35,944 bases of DNA. Origin: Synechococcus sp. GreenBA-s. Lineage in GTDB: Bacteria > Cyanobacteriota > Cyanobacteriia > PCC-6307 > Cyanobiaceae. Below, piece by piece: positions 27,801-35,944 of the stretch; position 1 is the stretch's first letter; every line of letters starts with the position of its first letter. The translations under genes and the position numbers were made by a program. The stretch lies in contig NZ_JAGQBX010000026.1 in assembly GCF_024345855.1 (NCBI RefSeq), positions 1 through 35,944 on the forward strand, read 5' to 3'. The notes below the pieces were generated by a model, which saw only the letters and a program-made list of their open reading frames with translations, was not told where the DNA came from and made no database searches.

Positions 27801-28889
27801 ATGCCCTACTTCTGGAATGTTCTGGAGATCCTCGGCGGGATCCTGCTGCTCTTCGGCGGCGGTGAACTGTTCGTGGCCGGCTCGATCGCCATCTCGCTGC
27901 TGCTGGGCATTCCCCAGATCGTGATCGGCCTCACCGTGGTGTCGCTCGGCACCAGCGCGCCGGAACTGTTTGTCAGCCTGCTCTCCACCATCCAGGGCAC
28001 CACCGCCGGCGATGCCATCGCCGTGAGCAACGTGGTGGGCAGCAACATCTTCAACGTGCTGGTGGTGCTCGGCGCCAGCGCCCTGGTGATGCCGCTACGG
28101 GTCAAGAGCCGGCTCGTGCGCCGCGACGTGCCGCTGTTGCTGGGGGTGTCGATGGCCACCTGGGGCATGGCCTCGGGCGGCAGGCTCACATGGGTGGCGG
28201 GCCTGGCGCTGCTCACCGGCACCGTGATCAATGTGATCTGGGAGATGCGCACGGCCAAGGAGGAGCCGGACGCAGACGGCGATGAGCTCGATGCCGCGGA
28301 TGCGGCCCCCACCCCGGTGGCCCTGGCCAAGCTGGCCGCGGGCCTGGGCCTGCTGGTGGTGGGGTCCCAGCTGCTGGTGAAGGGCGCCACCGCCGCGGCC
28401 CTGGGCCTGGGGGTGAGCGAAACCGTGATCGGCCTCACGATCGTGTCCGCCGGCACCTCCATGCCCGAACTGGTCACCTCGCTGGTGGCCGCCTACCGCG
28501 GCAAGGCCGACATCGCCATCGGCAACGTGGTGGGCAGCAACCTGCTCAACCAGCTTGTGATCCTGGGGCTGTGCGGGGTGGTGAGCGGCGGGCGTGGCCT
28601 GGGGGTGGATCCCGTGATGCTCGTCCGCGATTTTCCGGTGATGGTGGCCACCACCCTGGCCTGCCTGCCGATCTTCTGGACCGGGGGCGTGATCAACCGC
28701 CTGGAGGGCGGCCTTCTGATGGCCCTCTACGGGCTCTACCTGGTGGACCAGGTGCTCTCCAACAGCCTGCCAGCCTCGGCGGATGAGTTCCGACTGGCGA
28801 TGCTGGTGGGGATCCTGCCGCTGCTGCTGGTGTTCCTGGCCTGGAGCAGCCTGCAGTGGCGGCGGGTGCGCCGCATCGCCGAGATCTGA
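27801..28889 (+). CDS. CaCA-family Na+/Ca2+ (or H+/Ca2+) exchanger, YrbG-like
   Basis: 362 residues from ATG 27801 (MPYFWNVLEILGGILLLFGG). Two inverted halves each carry an alpha repeat: GLTVVSLGTSAPELFVSLLS with NVVGSNIFNV, and GLTIVSAGTSMPELVTSL with NVVGSNLLN. The conserved acidic residue in each PEL motif is expected to bind Ca2+. About ten membrane helices are visible, with an acidic loop (EEPDADGDELDAADAA) between the halves. It resembles the YrbG/NCX prokaryotic group. The driving ion (Na+ or H+) cannot be told. It most likely exports Ca2+ from the cytoplasm and complements the Ca2+-ATPase encoded nearby. Confidence 0.92.
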   Translation: MPYFWNVLEILGGILLLFGGGELFVAGSIAISLLLGIPQIVIGLTVVSLGTSAPELFVSLLSTIQGTTAGDAIAVSNVVGSNIFNVLVVLGASALVMPLRVKSRLVRRDVPLLLGVSMATWGMASGGRLTWVAGLALLTGTVINVIWEMRTAKEEPDADGDELDAADAAPTPVALAKLAAGLGLLVVGSQLLVKGATAAALGLGVSETVIGLTIVSAGTSMPELVTSLVAAYRGKADIAIGNVVGSNLLNQLVILGLCGVVSGGRGLGVDPVMLVRDFPVMVATTLACLPIFWTGGVINRLEGGLLMALYGLYLVDQVLSNSLPASADEFRLAMLVGILPLLLVFLAWSSLQWRRVRRIAEI

Positions 28890-28919
28890 GCCGCACTCCA
28901 TCCACGCCAGGGAGGATCC

Positions 28920-28994
28920 GCCACCCGACTGTTCACCTGGAACAGCGGGTGGCAACGCACTCCCCAAAGGTCAGATCTTCCGACGTGCCTTTGG
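28920..28994 (+). promoter_or_regulatory. Two consecutive hairpins in the leader of the zinc-ribbon membrane gene
   Basis: Hairpin 1: GCCACCCG (28920-28927) pairs with CGGGTGGC (28946-28953), continued after one bulged A by CTGTTC (28929-28934) with GAACAG (28940-28945), a 14-bp stem with a 5-nt loop. Hairpin 2: CCAAAGG (28964-28970) pairs with CCTTTGG (28988-28994) across 17 nt and ends one base before the ATG at 28996. Neither is followed by a T-tract, so they look like a structured untranslated leader rather than terminators. Confidence 0.55.
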
Positions 28995-28995
28995 C

Positions 28996-29259
28996 ATGGC
29001 CTGTCCCCACTGCGGTGACCACATGCTCACTCCGGCTGGCCGGCAGCTGCTGTGCTGCGGTTGCGGCCGGCCCCAACCGCAGCTCGGGCCCAACCCGATG
29101 CTGAGCTGGCTGCGGGCCCATGGTCTGATCCTGCTGGGGGTCGTGATGCTGCTGCCGCTGGCCATCGGCATGGGCCGACTGGATGCGCTGCAGATGGCGG
29201 CCAAGGTCGGCGGCAATGAACCGGCCGCACCGGAGCGGGTCCTGGGGCACCGGCCCTGA
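28996..29259 (+). CDS. Small zinc-ribbon membrane protein
   Basis: 87 residues from ATG 28996 (MACPHCGDHMLTPAGRQLLCCGCGRP). The N-terminal 25 residues hold CPHC and CCGC pairs, a one-finger zinc ribbon. One transmembrane helix follows at about 44-60 (LILLGVVMLLPLAIGMG), and the C-terminal tail is short and polar. A role in metal sensing, protein quality control or assembly is possible; none is established. It follows the exchanger gene on the same strand with a 106-bp gap that contains two hairpins. The CNNM-type transporter gene converges on it. Confidence 0.75.
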   Translation: MACPHCGDHMLTPAGRQLLCCGCGRPQPQLGPNPMLSWLRAHGLILLGVVMLLPLAIGMGRLDALQMAAKVGGNEPAAPERVLGHRP

Positions 29260-29305
29260 GGGCCGCCGACCTCTCCGGGGGTGGGGCCAAGCGACCCAGT
29301 CCCGG

Positions 29306-30319
29306 CTAGACGTCGAGGCTGTCGGGACGGCCCTGGATCCGCTTCCAGCCCGCCAGCACCCCCAGGATGGCCGCAGCGCTCACCAGGCCCACGAAGGCCC
29401 CGTGCTCATCCACCACCACCCGCACCGCGCTGCGGTCGCCGCGGCGGAAGCTGGTGAGCAGGCGGTCAGCCCGGATCATCTCGGGCACGAACAGCGGCGC
29501 ATCGCACACGGCGCTCACCTGGCGGTCGCCGCCTCCCCGCAGCAGGATCGCCATCGCCTCCTCGCGGCTCAGCACCCCCAGCACCTCGTCGACGCCAGCC
29601 CCCAGCACCACCCACCAGGTGTCCTCCGGGGCCGTCACGATCTGGTCGCGTGCCAGCTCCAGGCTTAGCCCCCCCGCCAGGGAGGGGGTGGCCACCCGCG
29701 ACACCATCAGCTCCCGGGCCGTGAGGTCGTTGAGGGCGAAGACCTTGCCGATCATGGCGGCCTCGTCCGCCTCGATCTGGCCCTGCTGGGAGCCGAGCCG
29801 CGCCAGCAGGTGAATCTCCCGCTCATTGGTGGTGAGTTCGGCCTCGGCGGTGATGGCCGGCATCAGGCGCTCCAGCAGCAGCAGCAGCGGCAAGCTGAGG
29901 CGCTCCACCAGCAGCAGCACCCGCGCCGACACGAGCGACACCGGCATGGCCTGGCTGTTGCCGATCGCCTTGGGCAGGATCTCCGCGAACAGGATCACCA
30001 GCAGGGTGAACACCACGTTGAAGATCACCAGGCCGGCCGCACCGCCGTAGCCACCGCGGAACACGCCGTCGGCATGGCTGCCCAGCACCATTGAGCCGGA
30101 GATGTTGAACAGGTTGTTGGCCACCACCAGCAGCGCCAGGGCCCTCCCCGGTCGGTTCTTGATGCGCTCGAGCGCCCGGGCCCCCGGAACGCCCTGCTTG
30201 GTGAGGGTGTGCACCTGAATCGGGTTCACCGTGAGGATCGCCGCCTCCACCCCGGTGGCGATCGCCGAGCCCACCAGGATCACCCCGGCCATCGCCAGCA
30301 GCACGACGATCGGATCCAC
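29306..30319 (-). CDS. CNNM/CorB-type membrane protein with CBS domains
   Basis: 337 residues. The N-terminal DUF21 (CNNM) transmembrane region covers about residues 1-150 with several helices (IVVLLAMAGVILVGSAIATGVEAAIL, ALLVVANNLFNISGSMVLG, FAEILPKAIGN). A pair of CBS-like repeats follows from about 205 to 330 (LMVSRVATPSL..., LGVLSREEAMAIL, VVVDEHGAFVGLVSAAAI). The C-terminal transporter-associated domain of longer CorC/HlyC proteins is absent. The family includes Mg2+ (or Co2+) transporters, and earlier annotations call it 'hemolysin', which is misleading. It lies head to head with ktrB (155 bp between the starts). Confidence 0.9.
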   Translation of the reverse strand: MDPIVVLLAMAGVILVGSAIATGVEAAILTVNPIQVHTLTKQGVPGARALERIKNRPGRALALLVVANNLFNISGSMVLGSHADGVFRGGYGGAAGLVIFNVVFTLLVILFAEILPKAIGNSQAMPVSLVSARVLLLVERLSLPLLLLLERLMPAITAEAELTTNEREIHLLARLGSQQGQIEADEAAMIGKVFALNDLTARELMVSRVATPSLAGGLSLELARDQIVTAPEDTWWVVLGAGVDEVLGVLSREEAMAILLRGGGDRQVSAVCDAPLFVPEMIRADRLLTSFRRGDRSAVRVVVDEHGAFVGLVSAAAILGVLAGWKRIQGRPDSLDV

Positions 30320-30473
30320 GGCGGGGGCCTTGCACGGGTGCGGGGAACCTACCGCCGGTCCCCGGCCGCTGCCGCCCGGCGCGGGGGCCGCAACGGGATC
30401 CGGCTACCGTTTCTGACTTGGCGCCAGTGCCGCGCCTCCCGATCCGGGAGTTCCTCCACCGCCGCCTGCCCCC

Positions 30474-31880
30474 ATGCCCCTCAGCGTCCCGCTGACCCTC
30501 TGGCTGCGCCTGCAGCGCTGGCGTCATCAGCTCACGGTGCCCCAGTTCACGGCCGTCACCGGGCTGCTGGTGATCGCCTCAGGCACCCTGATCCTGGCCT
30601 CGCCGCTCTGCTCCACCGATGCGGTGGGCCTGTGGCAGGCCCTGTTCACCGTCACCTCCGCCATCACGGTCACGGGCCTGTCGGTGATCGTGGTGGAGCG
30701 CGACCTCACCCCCTTCGGCCAGGTGGTGCTGGCGGGACTGATCGTGACCGGCGGCCTGGGGCTGATGGCGATCACCACCTTCCTGCAGGGCTTCGTGCAG
30801 GGGCGCTCCGGCCTGCGCCACCGGCTCGACAAGGGCCGCGCCCTCGATGAATTCGGCGTGGGGGGCATCGGCCCCACCTTCCACAGCATCCTGCTCACGG
30901 GCTTCTGCGTGATGGGCCTGGGCACGGTGGTGCTCTACGCCTTCGGCTTCTCCGACATCCCCAACCCGCTGGCCCGCCTCTGGGCCTCGCTGTTCCACTG
31001 CATCAGCGCCTACAACAACGCCGGCTTCGGCCTCTGGGCCAACAACCTCGAGAACTACCGCGACAACCCGGTGGTGAACGGCGTGATCGCCGGCCTGATC
31101 GTGGTGGGGGGCATCGGCTGGCGGGTGATCAACGACCTGTGGGCCAACCGCCGGCGGCTCTCCAGGTTGCGGCGCCTGAGCCTGCACACGCGCCTGGTGC
31201 TGCGCAGCACGATCGGCCTGATCGTGCTGGGGGCCCTGGGCCTGCTGGTCACGGAGCACTTCGCCCCGGATGGAACGATGCACCGCTTCGCGCTCTGGCA
31301 GCAGCTGCAGATCACGCTGTTCCAGTCGGTGACCACCCGCACCGCCGGCTTCAACACCATCCCGCTCACGATCGAGACCCTCTCGGACGCGGGGCTGCTG
31401 CTGATGATCGTGCTGATGTTCATCGGCGCCAGCCCCGGCGGCACCGGCGGCGGCATCAAGACCACCACCTTCGCCATCCTCGTGGGGGCGACCCGCTCGA
31501 CCCTGGAGGGCCGTAACGACGTGCTGATCGGGCGGCGGCTGATCCCTGCCTCCACCGTGCTCCGCGCCGTAGGGGTGACGCTGGCCTCGGCGCTGTTCGT
31601 GGTGCTGATGACCCTGCTGCTGGAGGTGGGCCCCAGCGCAGCGGGGATGCCCGGCCAGCAGCCCTTCAGCTTCCTCGAGAAGCTGTTCACCTGCGTGTCG
31701 GCCTTCGGCACCGTGGGCCTGGATGTGGGCGTGACCGCCAACCTCAACCGCTGGGGCCAGCTGGTGCTGATGGTCTGCATGTTCGTGGGGCGGCTGGGGA
31801 TCCTGCTGCTGCTCTCGGCCCTCTATGCCCACCGGCCCCAGACCAGGGTCGGCTACCCCCGGGAGGACCTCTACGTGTAG
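30474..31880 (+). CDS. ktrB: K+ uptake channel subunit KtrB (TrkH/Ktr family)
   Basis: 468 residues from ATG 30474. Four membrane-pore-membrane repeats carry selectivity-filter loops with the conserved Gly: TSAITVTGLS, CISAYNNAGFGL, VTTRTAGFNTI and CVSAFGTVGLDVG. The intramembrane gate loop is visible as GGTGGGIKTTT. It forms the K+-conducting dimer of the Ktr system in the plasma membrane, and in cyanobacteria uptake is Na+ dependent. KtrA follows 77 bp downstream on the same strand. A third subunit found in cyanobacteria, KtrE, is not nearby. Confidence 0.95.
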   Translation: MPLSVPLTLWLRLQRWRHQLTVPQFTAVTGLLVIASGTLILASPLCSTDAVGLWQALFTVTSAITVTGLSVIVVERDLTPFGQVVLAGLIVTGGLGLMAITTFLQGFVQGRSGLRHRLDKGRALDEFGVGGIGPTFHSILLTGFCVMGLGTVVLYAFGFSDIPNPLARLWASLFHCISAYNNAGFGLWANNLENYRDNPVVNGVIAGLIVVGGIGWRVINDLWANRRRLSRLRRLSLHTRLVLRSTIGLIVLGALGLLVTEHFAPDGTMHRFALWQQLQITLFQSVTTRTAGFNTIPLTIETLSDAGLLLMIVLMFIGASPGGTGGGIKTTTFAILVGATRSTLEGRNDVLIGRRLIPASTVLRAVGVTLASALFVVLMTLLLEVGPSAAGMPGQQPFSFLEKLFTCVSAFGTVGLDVGVTANLNRWGQLVLMVCMFVGRLGILLLLSALYAHRPQTRVGYPREDLYV

Positions 31881-31957
31881 TCCCCCATAGCCTGGGCTCC
31901 GGCGGCCCAGCTCTGCCCCGACCTCTCTTCTGTTCCGTCCTTGCGCGTTCCAGTCCG

Positions 31958-32662
31958 ATGAACCAGTGGTGGCAATGGCCTGCCGATGCGGCAGCCGGGC
32001 GTAGCAGTTTCGCCGTGATCGGCGTGGGGCGTTTCGGCTCCGCCGTGATCGCCGAGCTGGTGCGCTGCGGCGCTGATGTGCTGGCGGTGGACATGAATCA
32101 GCGGGCCATCGACGAGCTGCGTCAGATCGACCCCTCGATCGAGGCCCGGGTGGTGGACTGCACCGACGAGGAGGCCCTGCGGGCGGCCGGCGTGCTCGAC
32201 CTCGACACGGTGGTGGTGGGCATCAGCGAGCCGATCGAGGCCAGCATCACGGCCACGCTGATCTGCAAGGACGGCCAGGGCAGCCGGGTGCGCCAGGTGA
32301 TCGCCCGCGCCACCAGCGACCTGCACGAGAAGATGCTGCGCCGCGTGGGCGCCGACCGGGTGGTCTTCCCCTCCAAGATGCAGGGCCAGCGCCTCGGCCT
32401 GGAGCTGATGCGCCCCAACCTGCTGGAGCAGCTGCGCCTCGACGACCGCAACAGCATCGAGGAGATCCGGGTGCCCTCGGCCTTCGTGGGCCGCACCCTG
32501 CGGGATCTGAACCTGCGCAAGACCTTCAACGTGAGCGTGCTGGCGGCGGGTCCCAGCCAGCAGCTCACGGTGAACCCGCCGGCCTCCCAGGTGCTGCAGG
32601 CCGGCGAGCTGCTGGTGGTGATGGGCTCGGCCGCAGCCCTGGAGGCTCTGCCGCCCCAGTGA
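31958..32662 (+). CDS. ktrA: K+ uptake regulatory subunit KtrA (RCK protein)
   Basis: 234 residues from ATG 31958. The TrkA-N (RCK_N) Rossmann domain covers about residues 17-140, with the nucleotide-binding GVGRFGSAV and an acidic residue at the end of strand 2 (AVDMNQ). The TrkA-C domain covers about 150-230 (EEIRVPSAFVGRTLRDLNLRKTFNVSVL). It forms a cytoplasmic octameric ring that gates KtrB in response to ATP/ADP or NAD(H). It is co-directional with ktrB. A GC-rich 127-bp region with repeated motifs follows before chlN. Confidence 0.95.
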   Translation: MNQWWQWPADAAAGRSSFAVIGVGRFGSAVIAELVRCGADVLAVDMNQRAIDELRQIDPSIEARVVDCTDEEALRAAGVLDLDTVVVGISEPIEASITATLICKDGQGSRVRQVIARATSDLHEKMLRRVGADRVVFPSKMQGQRLGLELMRPNLLEQLRLDDRNSIEEIRVPSAFVGRTLRDLNLRKTFNVSVLAAGPSQQLTVNPPASQVLQAGELLVVMGSAAALEALPPQ

Positions 32663-32683
32663 GCCCCGCGGGAGCCACGGGGC

Positions 32684-34139
<1,456 letters not shown>

Positions 34140-34267
34140 GCGCTGTCGCGGCCCCTGCCGCCCCCCGATCCCAGCTCCAGTTCGCCCCAGCCTCCGCTCC
34201 ACCCCAACCCGCTGACCGACCCGTCCGCGCCCGGTTCCGCCTTTCCCCTCGCTTCCACCCGAACCCC

Positions 34268-35917
34268 TTGGAACTCACCCTCTGGACCTACGAAGGCCCC
34301 CCCCACGTGGGCGCCCTGCGCGTCGCGGCCTCGATGGAGGGAGTGCACCTGGTGCTGCATGCCCCCCAGGGCGACACCTACGCCGACCTGCTGTTCACGA
34401 TGATCGAGCGGCGCGGGCGGCGCCCCCCCGTGACCTACACCACCTTCCAGGCCCGCGACCTGGGGGGCGACACCGCCGAGCTGGTGAAGCGCTCGATCGC
34501 CGAGGCGGCGGCACGCTTCCAGCCTGAGGCCCTGCTGGTGGGCGAGAGCTGCACCGCCGAGCTGATCCAGGACCAGCCCGGCGCCCTGGCCCAGGGCATG
34601 GGTCTGGGGGATCTGCCGGTGGTGAGCCTAGAGCTGCCCGCCTACTCCAAGAAGGAGAACTGGGGCGCCGCCGAAACCTTCTACCAACTGGTGCGCAACC
34701 TGCTGAAGGACCAGCTGCCACCGCCGGGCCAGGCGAAGCCGGAGCCGACCCGCTGGCGCCAGGAGGGCCGCCGGCCGCGGGTGAACCTGCTGGGACCCAC
34801 CCTGCTGGGCTTCCGCTGCCGCGACGACGTGCGCGAGCTCAGCCGCCTGCTGGCCGAGCACGGCATCGACGTGTCGGTGGTGGCGCCCCTCGGCGCCCGC
34901 CCCGCCGACCTGCTGCGGCTGCCCAGCGCCGATCTGAACGTGTGCCTCTACCCGGAGCTGGCGGGGCCGGTGTGCGGCTGGCTGGAGCGCAGCTTCGGGA
35001 TGGCGACGGTGCGCACGGTGCCGATCGGCATCGGCGCCACCGCCGCCTTCCTGCGGGAGCTGCACGGCCTGCTGGGCCTGGAGCTGCCGGCCGAGCTGGA
35101 GCCGGGTGCCGGGGGGGTCTCCGAGGCCGAGCGGCGCTCGCGCCTGCCCTGGTATTCGCGCTCGGTGGATTCCACTTACCTCACCGGCAAGCGGGTGTTC
35201 ATCTTCGGCGACGCCAGCCACGCCATCGCCGCGGCCCGGGTGGCGAGCCAGGAGCTGGGCTTCCAGGTGGTGGGGCTGGGCAGCTACAGCCGCGAACTGG
35301 CCCGGGAGGTGCGCGCCGCGGCGGCCGAGCTGGGCCTGGAGGCCCTGATCACCGACGACTACCTGGCGGTGGAGGCGGCCATGGCCGCCGCGGCCCCGGA
35401 GCTGGTGCTCGGCACCCAGATGGAGCGCCACAGCGCCAAGCGGCTCGGCATCCCCTGCGCCGTGATCAGCACCCCGCTGCACGTGCAGGACGTGCCGGCC
35501 CGCCAGGCCCCCCAGATGGGCTGGGAGGGGGCCAACGAGCTGTTCGACGCCTGGGTGCACCCGCTGATGATGGGCCTGGAGGAACACCTGATCGGCATGT
35601 TCCGCCACGACTTCGAGTTCGTGGAGGGCCACCGCAGCCACCTGGGCGGGGCGCCACCGGCCGAGGCCCCACCGGCCGCGATCGCGGTGGAGGCGCCCTC
35701 GGCGCCGGCCCCTGCCGTGCCCGCGGCGGCCGCGGCCTCGGGCAGCCTCGAGGCGGCCCTGGCCTGGACCCCGGACGGCGAGGCCCAGCTGGCCCGCATT
35801 CCCTTCTTTGTGCGCGGCAAGGTGCGCCGCAACACCGAGCGCTACGCCCGCGAGCACGGCCTCAGCGCCATCAGCGAGGAGGTGCTGTTCGACGCCAAGG
35901 CCCACTTCAGCGCCTAG
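34268..35917 (+). CDS. chlB: Light-independent protochlorophyllide reductase, subunit B
   Basis: 549 residues from TTG 34268, chosen because the family begins [16 protein letters not shown], which is exactly what follows. The in-frame upstream part overlaps chlN and is not conserved. Asp36 ([12 protein letters not shown]), the unusual aspartate ligand of the [4Fe-4S] cluster shared with ChlN, is present. The C-terminal domain (about 500-549: [28 protein letters not shown]) binds substrate and contacts ChlL. An Ala/Pro-rich linker (about 462-495) is longer than usual. chlL probably lies elsewhere, or beyond the window end 27 bp later. No ribosome-binding site is evident before the TTG. Confidence 0.95.
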   Translation: MELTLWTYEGPPHVGALRVAASMEGVHLVLHAPQGDTYADLLFTMIERRGRRPPVTYTTFQARDLGGDTAELVKRSIAEAAARFQPEALLVGESCTAELIQDQPGALAQGMGLGDLPVVSLELPAYSKKENWGAAETFYQLVRNLLKDQLPPPGQAKPEPTRWRQEGRRPRVNLLGPTLLGFRCRDDVRELSRLLAEHGIDVSVVAPLGARPADLLRLPSADLNVCLYPELAGPVCGWLERSFGMATVRTVPIGIGATAAFLRELHGLLGLELPAELEPGAGGVSEAERRSRLPWYSRSVDSTYLTGKRVFIFGDASHAIAAARVASQELGFQVVGLGSYSRELAREVRAAAAELGLEALITDDYLAVEAAMAAAAPELVLGTQMERHSAKRLGIPCAVISTPLHVQDVPARQAPQMGWEGANELFDAWVHPLMMGLEEHLIGMFRHDFEFVEGHRSHLGGAPPAEAPPAAIAVEAPSAPAPAVPAAAAASGSLEAALAWTPDGEAQLARIPFFVRGKVRRNTERYAREHGLSAISEEVLFDAKAHFSA

Positions 35918-35921
35918 ATCC

Positions 35922-35934
35922 GGGGGGGGGGGGG
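35922..35934 (+). repeat. Run of 13 G residues after chlB
   Basis: Four bases after the chlB TAG an uninterrupted G13 tract begins, followed by more GC. Such tracts slip in replication and in sequencing. It is non-coding here. Confidence 0.8.
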
Positions 35935-35944
35935 CGGGGCGGCG

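Overview
The window is a very GC-rich, gene-dense piece of a bacterial chromosome. It most probably comes from a picocyanobacterium of the Cyanobium / marine-brackish Synechococcus (alpha-cyanobacterial) type. Four things support this: chlN and chlB of light-independent protochlorophyllide reductase; a solanesyl/prenyl diphosphate synthase plus a UbiD-type decarboxylase, as expected for plastoquinone synthesis; KtrA/KtrB potassium uptake; and several copies of the cyanobacterial HIP1 octamer GCGATCGC (for example at 2882-2889, 8845-8852, 11856-11863, 12738-12745 and 13994-14001). This assignment is inference from gene content, not from a database match.

Layout. 1-1444: tandem copies of a very small membrane protein gene, a membrane protein with a Rho-N/SAP-like tail, tRNA-Pro(GGG), its terminator followed by an unusual array of repeated GCGG-T7 units, and a small unknown gene. 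1583-6955: a DEDDh exonuclease with a repeat-rich N-terminus, peroxiredoxin Q overlapping a DUF1350 hydrolase, acetyl-CoA synthetase, and a HAD phosphatase. 6963-11565 (minus strand): a housekeeping cluster comB - nitrilase - amiC - murI - prenyl diphosphate synthase (cell wall, thiol repair, quinone side chain). 11733-18531: ubiD-like decarboxylase, Rrf2-like regulator, Nif11 protein, unknown protein, aroA, LysR-like regulator, glmU. 18452-32662: a region rich in ion-handling genes: two P-type ATPases, cysE, two related PilZ-domain proteins, YbjN-like protein, a trypsin-like protease with zinc ribbons, a CaCA exchanger, a zinc-ribbon membrane protein with a structured leader, a CNNM/CorB-type transporter, ktrB and ktrA. 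32790-35917: chlN and chlB; chlL is not inside the window.

Most of the window is ordinary core genome. I found no phage, insertion sequence, CRISPR array or secretion system. The less ordinary signals are: the perfect tandem duplication at the left edge; the terminator-tail minisatellite after tRNA-Pro; the PilZ paralogue pair flanking a Ca2+-ATPase / YbjN / zinc-ribbon protease cluster; the two hairpins before the zinc-ribbon membrane gene; the reiterated CTGCCGGCG motif and competing start codon before chlN; a Nif11 protein ending exactly at a double glycine; and a P-type ATPase with an altered M4 ion-site motif.

Gene-free stretches longer than 300 bases: only 844-1183, which holds the terminator and the repeat arrays described below. 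Many long open frames lie antisense to real genes because of the GC bias, and these were left out.
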